Source: JACPFJ01 sp036504875 (lineage in GTDB: Bacteria; Desulfobacterota; Desulfuromonadia; Geobacterales; Pseudopelobacteraceae). Taken from it: 64,000 nucleotides of DNA. Shown one piece after another: positions 52,935-61,146 of the stretch. Location: the NCBI GenBank assembly GCA_036504875.1, contig DASXUK010000029.1:16101-80100 (forward strand). Direction: 5' to 3'. How positions within the stretch are numbered: the first letter of the stretch is position 1; every line of letters begins with the position of its first letter. The notes under the pieces were generated by a model. That model was not told where the DNA came from. It saw only the letters and a list, made by a program, of their open reading frames with translations, and did no database searches. Both the position numbers and the translations under genes were made by a program.

Positions 52935-53216
52935 CTAACGGTAGAGCACGTCAAAAAATGTAAAGCCGATATAGGTGGCCAGTGTAGTCAGGGCCAGGAA
53001 CAGTAGCCCCCGCAAAAGCCGATTTTCGTACTTCATGTGCATGAAGAAGGCGATTATCAGCCCCGCCTTGAGGCAGGCGATTGTCAGCGCTCCCAGCACC
53101 TTCCAGCCACCCAGGTCGATGCGGGTGATGCTGACCGTCAGGCCGCTCAGGGTCAAAAGAATTAGCCAGATGCCGGTCAGTTTGCCGTAGCTCAGGATGT
53201 GGTGTTGTTCGCCCAT
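52935..53216 (-). CDS. Cytochrome c oxidase subunit IV (prokaryotic type)
   Basis: 93-residue membrane protein with three hydrophobic helices (IWLILLTLSGLTV, ALTIACLKAGLIIAFFMHM, GLLFLALTTLATYIGF). The FFMHMKYE motif is typical of the small fourth subunit of caa3-type oxidases. It lies 10 nt after coxC and stabilises the complex. Confidence 0.85.
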   Translation of the reverse strand: MGEQHHILSYGKLTGIWLILLTLSGLTVSITRIDLGGWKVLGALTIACLKAGLIIAFFMHMKYENRLLRGLLFLALTTLATYIGFTFFDVLYR

Positions 53217-53226
53217 CAGAGCGCCT

Positions 53227-53829
53227 CTAAAGTATCAAATAATACAACGGGAAGATAAAAATCCAGATCAGATCCACCAGGTGCCAGTACAGGGCTCCAT
53301 TCTCCAGCAGGATGTAGTTATCGGCAGTGACCGCTCCGCTTTTAACTTTTGCTGCGATCCAGGCCAAAAGCGTCCCGCCGATGAGCACGTGCAGTCCGTG
53401 GATGCCGGTGGTCATGAAATACAGGCTGAAGAAGACCGATTCCCCGGGCGGGCCGGCTTTGAGATGTTCGGAACCGGGATAGATGCCGTGTCCGATCTTG
53501 GCGCTCCACTCGAAGTACTTGATAACAATGAATGCAGCGGCGCAGAGGATCGTCCCGCCGATCAGTCCCATGACCCGGCGCACTTGGTTGCGCTGCACGG
53601 CCGTGACCGCCATGGCTGCAAACAGACTGCTGGTCAACAAAATGATGGTATTGGCCGTCCCCAGTATCCAGTTCAACTGCCGTCCAGCAGCGGCAAATTC
53701 GCGCGGAAAGTGCGCCAGGTAGACCGAAAAAAGCAGGAACAGGCCGCCGAACAGCAGCAGTTCCGTGAACAGGAACAGCCACATGCCTAGTTTTGCGCCG
53801 AAGTAGTCTTTGTGTGGTGAATGAGTCAT
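53227..53829 (-). CDS. coxC: Cytochrome c oxidase subunit III
   Basis: 200-residue subunit with five membrane segments. Motifs include LWLFTE-like GMWLFLFTELLLFGG, the HLKAGPPGESVFFSLYFM region, TTGIHGLHVLIGG and WHLVDLIWIFIFPLYYL. The length fits the short caa3/bo3-type subunit III. A 195-nt spacer holding an inverted-repeat element separates it from coxA. Confidence 0.93.
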   Translation of the reverse strand: MTHSPHKDYFGAKLGMWLFLFTELLLFGGLFLLFSVYLAHFPREFAAAGRQLNWILGTANTIILLTSSLFAAMAVTAVQRNQVRRVMGLIGGTILCAAAFIVIKYFEWSAKIGHGIYPGSEHLKAGPPGESVFFSLYFMTTGIHGLHVLIGGTLLAWIAAKVKSGAVTADNYILLENGALYWHLVDLIWIFIFPLYYLIL

Positions 53830-53857
53830 CTATAGCATCCTGTTACAATCAAAGGCG

Positions 53858-54010
53858 GCCTCACGCGGAGGCGCGGAGACGCAGAGAACTTCAAATTCAG
53901 GATTAAAGGATAAACATTATCTGAATCACCTAAAGCCATTAGTCCTGTTAATTTGATTATATTTCCTTGATACTCAGGGTTTCTCTGCGTCTTTGCGTCT
54001 CTGCGTGACC
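53858..54010. repeat. Inverted-repeat element, CGCAGAGACGC type, second copy
   Basis: Left arm CCTCACGCGGAGGCGCGGAG... (53859-53888) and right arm TTTCTCTGCGTCTTTGCG... (53980-54008) are imperfect complements around a 90-nt AT-rich centre. Same family as 45855-45985. It lies between coxA and coxC. Confidence 0.78.
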
Positions 54011-54023
54011 ATGTTTTTTATCT

Positions 54024-55673
54024 TCAAAATTTTTCCCCGCCTGAGCCCCCGCCTTTCAAAGCCCTAAAATCGTAAGGTCCATGGGTCACCACCGGTTCCT
54101 CGGCAAAGTTTTCCGTTGGTGGCGGGGTCGGGATGCTCCATTCCAGGGTGGCGCCCCCCCACGGGTTGCTGCCTATTCTTTCGCCGTAAAACAGCCCCCG
54201 GAACAGGTTTACCAGCATGATCACCAGCCCGACTGCCAGGATCCAGCTGCCGATGGTTGAGATCAGGTTGAGGGTGGCGAATTCCGGCAGGTAATCGTAG
54301 TAGCGGCGTGGCATGCCCTTCATCCCGAGCACCTTCATGCTTAAGAACGTGATGTTGAAGCCGATAAACATCAGTGCCCAGGCGACTATGGCCGGTTTCT
54401 CGGCATATCTGCGGCCATAGAACTTGGGCAGCCAGTAGTGCATGGCGGCAAAGAAGGCAAAGCCGGAGCCGCCAAACATGACATAGTGGAAATGCCCTAC
54501 CACAAAATGCGTGTCGTGCACGTGGATATTGGTGGCGGCGGCACCCAGGATCAGGCCGGTCAATCCGCCGATCGAGAAGAGCAGGATGAACGTTAGCGCG
54601 AACAGCATCGGCGCTTCCAGCGAAATTGAGCCTTTGTAGAGGGTCGAGACCCAGTTGAAGACTTTGATGGCCGAGGGGATCGCCACGATGAAGGTCAAAA
54701 AGGAAAACACCAGGATGGCTCGATCGCTCATGCCGCTGGTGAACATGTGATGTCCCCATACCAGGGAACCGGCCGCCGCGATGGCCAAGCTGGAGAAGGC
54801 GATCATCTTGTAGCCGAAGATCGGTTTGCGGGAAAAGACCGGGATGATGTCCGAGATGACTCCCATGGCCGGCAGTATCATGATGTAGACCGCCGGATGG
54901 GAATAGATCCAGAACAGATGCTGATACATAAGCGGATCGCCTCCGCGGGCCGGGTCAAACAGCCCGACGCCCAGGACTCGCTCGGCCATGATCAGCACCA
55001 GGGTGATGGCGAGAATCGGCGTGGCCAGGATCTGCACCCAGGCCGTGGCGTACAGGGACCAGACGAACAGCGGCAGCCGGCCCCAGGTCATTCCTTCCGC
55101 CCGCAGCCGATGGATGGTGGTAATGAAATTGAGCCCGGTCAGGATGGCTGAAAAGCCGATGATAAATACCCCCAGTACAGCCAGGGTCACATTGGTGGCG
55201 GTGCGGGCGCTGAAGGGGAGATAAAAGGTCCAGCCGGTGTCGGGCGGGCCGCCCCCGGTGAAGAGCGAGGTCAGGATGATGACGGCGCCGCTGATGTAAA
55301 GCCACCAGGAAAACAGGTTCAGGCGCGGGAAGGCAACGTCCTGGGCGCCGATCTGGATCGGCATGACCAGATTGCCGAAAGCGCCCGGCAAACCGGGCAG
55401 GATAAAGAGAAAGATCATCACCACGCCATGCACGGTGAAAAGGGCGTTATAGGCATCCGGGCCCATGATGGTGCGCCCCGGCGCCATCAGCTCGATCCGC
55501 ATTATGAGCCCCAGCACCACCCCGACCAGAAAAAAAGTGAAAGTGCTGTAGAGATAGAGCAGTCCGATCCTTTTGTGGTCGGTGGAGAATATCCAGGCCG
55601 TGATGCCGGTTTTGCCGGTATCACTCCAAAAGCCCCCTTTTACCGGTGTATGGGACTGTTCAGCCAAGTCCAT
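54024..55673 (-). CDS. coxA: Cytochrome c oxidase subunit I
   Basis: 549-residue catalytic subunit with 12 membrane helices. The first low-spin heme His is in FTVHGVVMIF, the CuB His-Tyr site in WIYSHPAVYIMILP, the His pair in WGHHMFTSG, and the heme ligands in VHDTHFVVGHFHYV. The proton-channel motif is intact (A-type family; GNLVMP near the N-terminus of helix 3). GGAGGGTAA precedes the ATG. Together with a fused-c subunit II this points to a caa3-type terminal oxidase, i.e. oxygen respiration or detoxification. Confidence 0.96.
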   Translation of the reverse strand: MDLAEQSHTPVKGGFWSDTGKTGITAWIFSTDHKRIGLLYLYSTFTFFLVGVVLGLIMRIELMAPGRTIMGPDAYNALFTVHGVVMIFLFILPGLPGAFGNLVMPIQIGAQDVAFPRLNLFSWWLYISGAVIILTSLFTGGGPPDTGWTFYLPFSARTATNVTLAVLGVFIIGFSAILTGLNFITTIHRLRAEGMTWGRLPLFVWSLYATAWVQILATPILAITLVLIMAERVLGVGLFDPARGGDPLMYQHLFWIYSHPAVYIMILPAMGVISDIIPVFSRKPIFGYKMIAFSSLAIAAAGSLVWGHHMFTSGMSDRAILVFSFLTFIVAIPSAIKVFNWVSTLYKGSISLEAPMLFALTFILLFSIGGLTGLILGAAATNIHVHDTHFVVGHFHYVMFGGSGFAFFAAMHYWLPKFYGRRYAEKPAIVAWALMFIGFNITFLSMKVLGMKGMPRRYYDYLPEFATLNLISTIGSWILAVGLVIMLVNLFRGLFYGERIGSNPWGGATLEWSIPTPPPTENFAEEPVVTHGPYDFRALKGGGSGGEKF

Positions 55674-55699
55674 TTACCCTCCATTCAATAACAAAAGCG

Positions 55700-55843
55700 C
55701 CACACACGAAGCTCAAAGACGCAAAGAAATTAAATTTTAAACCATTTCAATTCATTAGAGTTTTTCTCCCCAGCGGGGTCAATGCATTTATATCATGTTT
55801 TCAAGGAGAATCCCTTGGAGAACTTTGTGCCTTTGTGTGAGAC
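55700..55843. repeat. Inverted-repeat element overlapping the sco 3' end
   Basis: Left arm CACACGAAGCTCAAAGACGCAAAG (55702-55725) and right arm GAGAACTTTGTGCCTTTGTGTGAG (55818-55841), each a set of short units, are imperfect complements. The right arm encodes the last residues of the SCO protein. Confidence 0.68.
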
Positions 55844-56661
55844 GATCTTCGGTTTCTTTTCCCGCCAAAGATCAAAAACGCCAGAAAAGCCCCGCAAACC
55901 AGAATAATCACCGTGGCGCTGACTCGTAAGAGATTGAAGACATAGGTTTTGTTGGCCGGATCAAAGCTGAAACAATAATCGACCACCTTGCGGATCGAGG
56001 CGCCGACTACCCCGCTGCGCGCCTCGGCCAAGGCCAGCGTTACATCCTTGGAAAGGAAGGTCGTGCCATACAGGTAGCGCACAATGGTTCCGTCTCCGCT
56101 AACCACCAGGCTGACGACCGGATGGACATAGTCGCGACCCTTGCGTTGGAAGTGGTAACCGGCTGCATCGGTCAGGCGCCGAATACTGTTGCTATCGCCG
56201 GTAAGAAAATGCCAGCCATCCTCCGGAAAAGGGGCGTTCATCGAGGCCAGGTACATCTTCTTATACCTGGCAGCCAGCGCTGGCGTCTCGGTCTCGTCGA
56301 AACTGATCGATATAACCCGGTATTCGCTGCCGGGGCTGTTTTTTATGGTCGGTAGGATGCGGGCCAGGCCACCCTGAAGGTAGTTACAGACATTGGTGCA
56401 GCTGTAATAGACCGGCAGGATTATGGTCGGCCGGTTGATCAGGTCACCCAGGCGGACCTGCTGTCCGGTTTCATCACGGAAGAAAATGTCGAGGGGGATT
56501 CGTTTGCCGAGCTGTTCTTCCAGGCCGATCCCGGTCTGTTGCGCATCTTGTGGATCGTGGCCGAGAAGCGCAACAGGAAAAGATGCTAACATAAGGAAAC
56601 AGGACAGCATGACAAACAGCCGGTGCCGGCCCATCAGTGCCGATCTAAAGAGATTTTTCAT
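55801..56661 (-). CDS. SCO1/SenC-family copper chaperone
   Basis: 286-residue membrane-anchored thioredoxin-fold protein that assembles CuA of oxidase subunit II. Copper ligands are Cys pair CTNVC in VYYSCTNVCNYL and His in DYVHPVVSL. An N-terminal signal/anchor and a C-terminal membrane helix (VSATVIILVCGAFLAFLIFG) frame the domain, an unusual C-terminal span for the family. The last residues (SSHTKAQSSPRDSP) are encoded by an inverted-repeat arm, so the original stop was probably lost. Start 56661 (MKNLFRS) is favoured over 56694. Confidence 0.9.
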   Translation of the reverse strand: MKNLFRSALMGRHRLFVMLSCFLMLASFPVALLGHDPQDAQQTGIGLEEQLGKRIPLDIFFRDETGQQVRLGDLINRPTIILPVYYSCTNVCNYLQGGLARILPTIKNSPGSEYRVISISFDETETPALAARYKKMYLASMNAPFPEDGWHFLTGDSNSIRRLTDAAGYHFQRKGRDYVHPVVSLVVSGDGTIVRYLYGTTFLSKDVTLALAEARSGVVGASIRKVVDYCFSFDPANKTYVFNLLRVSATVIILVCGAFLAFLIFGGKRNRRSSHTKAQSSPRDSP

Positions 56662-56722
56662 GGTCAGGTGTTGCTTCCCTCGTTGTAATAACAATCATAC
56701 TGCTACGGATTTTGAGACTGAT

Positions 56723-57124
56723 TTACGAATCGCTCAACGGGTTGTCGGTATGTATGCCGGCACAAAAGGCCAGAATCTCTTCCACCCGCACTACAAAACG
56801 GATCAGAATTTGTGGTTCGCCGGGCGGCTCCGCTCCCGGTACATAGCCGTCCAGTATGGCGGAATCGTATCTGTCTGCCACTGTGCCGATAAACTGGTAG
56901 CCGATCTCGGAATCCTGAGCCATTACCGCGACCGATACCTGTGGATTTCTGGCGACATTTGCAATAGTGGTCCGGCAGAACCAGTTTTCAAAAACCAGGT
57001 GGTTATCATCCAGGACCTGTATCTCGCTGCCAAGAGCCAAATGTGGTTTCCCGGCACTATCTGAAGAGGCTACAATCGCGAATTTTTTTTCCTCGATGAA
57101 ACGTCTGATATCCCCGGTAATCAT
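56723..57124 (-). CDS. Pyridoxamine 5'-phosphate oxidase-like flavin-binding protein
   Basis: 133-residue split-barrel protein (PNPOx-like). The core reads FAIVASSDSAGKPHLALGS and NHLVFENWFCRTTIANVARNPQVSVAVM, split over two strands. Such small members bind FMN, F420 or heme, and most have no known substrate. Start 57124 (MITGDI) has GAGAGG upstream; the frame continues 25 codons beyond into the spacer. It lies in the row rhodanese-ferredoxin-PNPOx-sco. Confidence 0.8.
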   Translation of the reverse strand: MITGDIRRFIEEKKFAIVASSDSAGKPHLALGSEIQVLDDNHLVFENWFCRTTIANVARNPQVSVAVMAQDSEIGYQFIGTVADRYDSAILDGYVPGAEPPGEPQILIRFVVRVEEILAFCAGIHTDNPLSDS

Positions 57125-57165
57125 GGCAAGGCCTCTCTCTTCTTCGGCGATTGTAGCCCCCAGCT

Positions 57166-57354
57166 TTAATCGGTCCAATGAATACAACTCACCGGACAAC
57201 TGTCCATGGCCTCCTGAATTTTTTCAGGCGGCGCCCCCTCAGGGTCATGAACCTCGGCCACCGCATCTTCAGTCATGCGGAAAACCTCGGAAACCATGTT
57301 TGCACAAACCTCACAGCCGATACATACATCCTGGTCAACATAAGGTCTTGCCAT
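57166..57354 (-). CDS. Single-cluster [4Fe-4S] ferredoxin
   Basis: 62-residue ferredoxin with ligands CIGCEVC near residue 11 and a distant fourth Cys in SCPVSC. This single-cluster type (Fdx of Thermotoga/Desulfovibrio kind) carries one electron at low potential. GGGGAGG sits 8 nt before the ATG. It lies 32 nt after the rhodanese stop and before the PNPOx-like gene, hinting at a small redox operon. Confidence 0.92.
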   Translation of the reverse strand: MARPYVDQDVCIGCEVCANMVSEVFRMTEDAVAEVHDPEGAPPEKIQEAMDSCPVSCIHWTD

Positions 57355-57386
57355 GCAGGTACCTCCCCTCGTTAGGATTTTATCTT

Positions 57387-57704
57387 TCAGCTGACGCTAT
57401 AACCGGCTTGTTTCCATGACTCTATGCCCCCTAGCAGGGCGTAAACGTTTTGGTATCCCTGCTCCATGTACTTTGCTGCCAGACCGGCAGACGTACGCTC
57501 TTCGGGTCAGGCACAGTAAAAGACGACCTCCTGACTTTTGTCCATCGAAGGTAATACCTTGGCTTCAAAATCCTGCAGTGACAAGGCTCCCTTCAGCCGG
57601 TTGCGCTGGCATAGTTCCTCACTTTCATAGGCGCAGACTAAAGGTGCTCCGGAAGCTATTTTTTCTCGGGCAATTGGCGGCGCGATGCGTTTGACTTCTG
57701 CCAT
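57387..57704 (-). CDS. Rhodanese-like selenoprotein (UGA 57507-57509 read as Sec)
   Basis: 105-residue single rhodanese domain. Without recoding it stops after VVFYCA; with UGA as Sec it reads VVFYCA-U-PEERTSAG and continues normally (KYMEQGYQNVYALLGG, IESWKQAGYSVS) to TGA 57387-57389. Rhodaneses of this subgroup have CACPxExTSA there, so Sec replaces the catalytic Cys. A SECIS-type hairpin with loop GGUCU follows 15 nt later, and selA is in the window. AAGGAGG lies 5 nt before the ATG. A bare ORF finder would break this gene in two. Probably transfers sulfur or reduces a sulfur or selenium compound (inference). Confidence 0.9.
57476..57490 (-). promoter_or_regulatory. SECIS element of the rhodanese selenoprotein
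   Basis: On the minus strand CTGCC-GGTCT-GGCAG makes a perfect 5-bp stem with loop GGUCU, 16 nt after the UGA. The loop matches the GGUCU of the E. coli fdhF SECIS. It lies inside the coding sequence, as bacterial SECIS elements do. Confidence 0.8.
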
Positions 57705-57783
57705 GGAAACCTCCTTTTTTTAAAGTTCTCCATGAAAGTCTAGCTTTGGTTTTGTGATAGTCAACCTACGGTCGGGGCTGATT

Positions 57784-57949
57784 TAGGAGCCTGTCGGACT
57801 TAGGGTAAATCTGCTGCAAATCCATCTGGACGGTCCATATTTCGCCGCTTTATTGGTCAATAGAACAACTATTGACCTGCAAAATCGACAAAATCTGTCC
57901 TCGCCCAGCCGAATTTTCGCTTAGATTTCCTAAGTCCGACAGGCTCCTA
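57784..57949. mobile_element. 166-bp MITE-like element, copy 2
   Basis: Ends TAGGAGCCTGTCGGACTTAG and its complement CCTAAGTCCGACAGGCTCCTA are perfect 21-bp inverted repeats. The length is identical to the 12498-12663 copy, but the internal sequence is diverged (shared GGTCCATATTTC, CTGTCCTCGCCC). The outer CTA is the reverse complement of the TAG stop of the cytochrome gene, as copy 1 supplies the hpt stop. Confidence 0.82.
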
Positions 57950-58762
57950 GAGCTCATCTTCAGTGTCATAGGTTTTCTTAAGCAGATACAGCAGCAGGGC
58001 CGTGACAAGAGCGACGGTAACTGCCAGCAGCCCGGCCACTTTTCGCTTCCTGTGGGTGTCATCCAGTTTTTGCAGTTCAACTTGTAATGTCTTCAAATCG
58101 CTGTTGATCTCACCCGCGTGGATTTTCACCTTTTCTGCATTCACCTCGTGGAACAGGACATGAAAGCGGTTTCGAGCCGCAAACAGACCCTTTTCCATGT
58201 GCTCGCAATCAACACCTATCTGTTTATAACCGCCGATCTTTTTTTCGATACCGGCAATCAGGTCGTCGGTCTGTTGCATGGTGTTCTTCATGAGCCGCGC
58301 CCGATCATAGCTATGGCAGCGGCTGCAGCTTTTTTCGTTGATCAGCTCCAGTGAGGCCTTTACAATCAGATGATTGCCATGGCAGGTGACGCAGGTGGGC
58401 CCACCCCGGCCCAGCGCCCTACCGTGAGCGCTGTACAGGTAGTCGTTCATTACACCAATATGGCAGCGGCCACAGAAGGCTGGAATTGCCTTTTCCTGAG
58501 GGGCTCCCAGAAAACCGCGCTCAGGGGTCATAGCATTTGCTGCATCCCTGGGATCACCGCCGTGGCAGTTATTACAGGCAATCCCGTTCTCGGCATGGAT
58601 GCTGCCCCGCCAGTCCTTGACCGGTTGGCCGAGTCTTTCCGGCAGGCCGGAGTGGCACTGGATGCAGACGATAAGAGTCGGTTCAGTTGCAAACGACACA
58701 ATCGGGGCGGCAAACATAATCAGCGCCAATATTAATGGAAGATATCCGCGGCATCTTGTCAT
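57947..58762 (-). CDS. Membrane-anchored pentaheme cytochrome c
   Basis: 271-residue protein with signal peptide and five CxxCH motifs: CIQCH, CNNCH, CGRCH, CVTCH and CSRCH, all in the first 60%. The rest is helical with a C-terminal membrane span (VAGLLAVTVALVTALLLYLL) and an acidic tail. It overlaps the cytochrome b gene by 4 nt, so it probably replaces cytochrome c1 as the electron acceptor of a Rieske/b complex. The last codon (TAG) is contributed by a MITE-like element, so the C-terminus may have been altered. Confidence 0.9.
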   Translation of the reverse strand: MTRCRGYLPLILALIMFAAPIVSFATEPTLIVCIQCHSGLPERLGQPVKDWRGSIHAENGIACNNCHGGDPRDAANAMTPERGFLGAPQEKAIPAFCGRCHIGVMNDYLYSAHGRALGRGGPTCVTCHGNHLIVKASLELINEKSCSRCHSYDRARLMKNTMQQTDDLIAGIEKKIGGYKQIGVDCEHMEKGLFAARNRFHVLFHEVNAEKVKIHAGEINSDLKTLQVELQKLDDTHRKRKVAGLLAVTVALVTALLLYLLKKTYDTEDEL

Positions 58763-59862
58763 GAAAAATACCCCCAGATGGATAAGCCGATCCAAAGCAA
58801 GATCCCCCCTATTGAACAGGCCATGAAAACAGGGCGTTTGAGAGGGTGCCGCTCCGGACTGCGGTCGACGAAGGGGAACAGTCCCAAGAATGTCATGGCC
58901 GCACCCTGCAGAGACAGCCCGATAAATTCATTGGGAAAGATTTTCAGGGTCTGGTAATTAGCCAGAAAATACCATTCCGGCTTGATGTGGGCCGGTGTCA
59001 GATAAGGATTGGCAGGTACAAAGGCATCTGGAGGAAAGAAGATATTGGGGGCGAAAAAGACAATCACCAGCAACAGAGCCATGTAGAGCGCCATGGAGCA
59101 CAAGTCCTGGAGCGCGTAGTTGGGGAAAAAGGGGATGCCGCCGGCATGCTCTTCATGTTTGAAACAGGCCGCCTGCCACTTGTTTTCGGTGTCCTTGCGA
59201 CCAAAGGGTGGGGCGGATATGCCGATCCTTTCCAGGAGAAACAGGTGCAGGGCGATCAGGGCCGCAATTGCCAAAGGCATCACCGCTACATGCAGAGCAA
59301 AAAAACGTCCCAGGGTAGCCGGACCGACCAGCTTGCCACCGCGCAGGAACTCGACCAGCTGCTGACCGATAATGGGAATAGCGCCGATACTGTTGGTGGC
59401 AACGGTTGTAGCCCAGAATGAGAGCTGGCTCCAGGGTAACAGATAACCGGTCAGGCAGATGCCGGTAACCAGGTTGAAAAGAATGAAACCTGAGAGCCAG
59501 TTGAGCTCGCGGGGTTTTTTGTAGCTGCCCATGAACAATACCGACAGCATGTGGAACAGAAGCACCAACACCATCAGACTCGAACCGACCACATGGCACA
59601 TGCGGATTAGCCAGCCGAATGGTACGCTGTTCATGATCAAGGTGACGCTTTTAAAGGCCTTGTCGGCGTCGGGCACATAATAAATCAGGAGCAGGATGCC
59701 GGTCACTACCTGGATTTTAAAGATCAACAACAGCACGCTGCCCAGGGAATACCAGCCATTTATGTTGCGTGGCAGGAGGTAGCCGGTAAGATGCCTTTCC
59801 ACCAGCTCATTTGTGCCGAGACGCACGTCAATCCAGCCGTTAATCCTTCTTAAAAACGACAT
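58759..59862 (-). CDS. Cytochrome b of a bc-type quinol oxidoreductase
   Basis: 367-residue membrane protein combining the b and subunit-IV parts. Heme-ligand His pairs are in MCHVVGSSLMVLVLLFH and FALHVAVMPLAIAALIALH, split by a loop, and the Qo-site motif PEWY lies in HIKPEWYFL. About eight membrane helices. Starts with AGGAGG 4 nt upstream, 34 nt after the Rieske gene. Together with the Rieske protein and the pentaheme cytochrome it should oxidise quinol and feed the oxidase or periplasmic cytochromes. Confidence 0.93.
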   Translation of the reverse strand: MSFLRRINGWIDVRLGTNELVERHLTGYLLPRNINGWYSLGSVLLLIFKIQVVTGILLLIYYVPDADKAFKSVTLIMNSVPFGWLIRMCHVVGSSLMVLVLLFHMLSVLFMGSYKKPRELNWLSGFILFNLVTGICLTGYLLPWSQLSFWATTVATNSIGAIPIIGQQLVEFLRGGKLVGPATLGRFFALHVAVMPLAIAALIALHLFLLERIGISAPPFGRKDTENKWQAACFKHEEHAGGIPFFPNYALQDLCSMALYMALLLVIVFFAPNIFFPPDAFVPANPYLTPAHIKPEWYFLANYQTLKIFPNEFIGLSLQGAAMTFLGLFPFVDRSPERHPLKRPVFMACSIGGILLWIGLSIWGYFS

Positions 59863-59896
59863 TCAACCTCCTGGGACGGAAAGAACGGATCACGGG

Positions 59897-60310
59897 TCAC
59901 CCTATGACAATCATGTCATTATCAACGATGAAGGGGAGTTTCGTAAGTGATCGTGGGGGCGGGCCGGAGATAACAGATCCATCTTTTGTGTAACGTCCGG
60001 CGTGGCAGGGGCAGAGAAAAGCCTGTTTTTCCTTCTCCCATTGGATTATGCACCCCAGGTGGCTGCAAACCGCGGAGAGGGCAATTATTTCACTGCCGGT
60101 TTTTACGACGACCGCGGCAGAACCGGCGTATTCAAAAAACTTCACTCCTCCATCCGGGATCTCTTTGGCTGCAATGTTTATTTTTTTTGATGAATTGGTA
60201 TCAGAGCGAGGAGCCAGATATCGAAAAATCGGATAAAGAACTGCAGCGATAGTGGTAGCTGCCAATCCACCCAGGCACACTCCCAGAAACTTTCTCCTGC
60301 CGTTCTCCAT
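59897..60310 (-). CDS. Rieske [2Fe-2S] protein
   Basis: 137-residue Rieske subunit with a Tat-type N-terminus (GRRKFLGVCLGGLAAT), which also anchors it, and the cluster motifs CSHLGC and CPCHAG, where Cys and His pairs hold the 2Fe-2S cluster. GGAGG precedes the ATG by 5 nt. First gene of the bc-type operon (Rieske, cytochrome b, pentaheme c). Confidence 0.95.
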   Translation of the reverse strand: MENGRRKFLGVCLGGLAATTIAAVLYPIFRYLAPRSDTNSSKKINIAAKEIPDGGVKFFEYAGSAAVVVKTGSEIIALSAVCSHLGCIIQWEKEKQAFLCPCHAGRYTKDGSVISGPPPRSLTKLPFIVDNDMIVIG

Positions 60311-60507
60311 GGCGCCTCCTTGGAAGTTAGAAAATGTGTGTTAGCATAACAATATTAAGAAAAATATTGCAAGCATAAGAACCTTTGCCAACACTGGCGA
60401 GCACCAAGCGGTTGCTTTTGAAGTTGAAAAATATGATCTGGATGCAAAATTGGAGCGATGGTCGGCGTTATCCTGTAGAAGAAATGGGCCAAGAAGGTTT
60501 TTTGCTA

Positions 60508-60535
60508 TTGACACATAACTTAGGCTTGTGATAAT
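60508..60535 (+). promoter_or_regulatory. Sigma-70 promoter of tRNA-Asn
   Basis: TTGACA (60508-60513) and GATAAT (60530-60535) are 16 nt apart; initiation would fall about 13 nt before the mature tRNA. Confidence 0.75.
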
Positions 60536-60554
60536 TATCCTCTGCTTTTCACAT

Positions 60555-60630
60555 TCCCCATTAGCTCAGTCGGTAGAGCAGGTGACTGTTAATCACCTTG
60601 TCCGTGGTTCGAGTCCGCGATGGGGAGCCA
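60555..60630 (+). tRNA. tRNA-Asn (anticodon GTT)
   Basis: Acceptor stem TCCCCAT/ATGGGGA, D-arm GCTCAGTCGGTAGAGC, anticodon stem GGTGA-CTGTTAA-TCACC with GTT, T-arm CGTGG-TTCGAGT-CCGCG, discriminator G and encoded CCA. All stems pair normally. Confidence 0.97.
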
Positions 60631-60639
60631 ACAAATTCA

Positions 60640-60673
60640 GGCACCTACAAGATTTCTTGTAGGTGCCTTTTTT
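60640..60673 (+). terminator. Rho-independent terminator after tRNA-Asn
   Basis: GGCACCTACAA-GATTTC-TTGTAGGTGCC, a perfect 11-bp stem, followed by TTTTTT. Confidence 0.92.
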
Positions 60674-61146
60674 GTTATTCTGTCTGTGCAACCTCTCATG
60701 CAACCTCAAGTGTGTCGGCTAGGGGTAAAATGGGCGGAGGAAATTATACTCCCTGTCATTGCCTTTCTGCCTTCTTATCTGCCTTGTGGTTGCCTTTTTA
60801 TCCCTCCCAGTGCCAAGCCCCTAAATAATGCCTTTGTTGACATATGATTTCTCTTGATTCTGGGACGTGGCAAGCGTATACGGAATAATCATTGGAAAAC
60901 ATTTATAATTGTCTTGCCCCCACCCCTCAAAATTCCGACAGGGGGGGCTGTTTTGGGAAGGCAGGGTGTTAGATCGAACACAGGAAACAGAAACTTTAAT
61001 TCCAAAATGAAGTCCCTAAAAAATTCCCAGAAAAAATTTACCTGAATGAAAATATTATATTCTGCTCTTGCCTACAGTAAATTAATAAATCAGATAGCGG
61101 TGGTTTTGTATGGATAATGTTTCCGTGTCCTGGTTGGAATTACCCC
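60674..61146. other. Non-coding stretch after tRNA-Asn, possible island boundary
   Basis: No gene is supported. The direct repeats TGCAACCTC at 60688 and 60699 lie just after the terminator, and the base composition then shifts toward AT. This is consistent with, but does not prove, past integration at the tRNA. Confidence 0.35.

Noticed and set aside
55686..55850. tRNA- or phage-attachment site between coxA and sco
   Set aside because: Sequence is explained by the inverted-repeat element that recurs elsewhere.
57387..57704. Pseudogene by premature stop for the rhodanese
   Set aside because: The only stop is UGA at the catalytic position, followed by a SECIS-type hairpin and an intact remainder.
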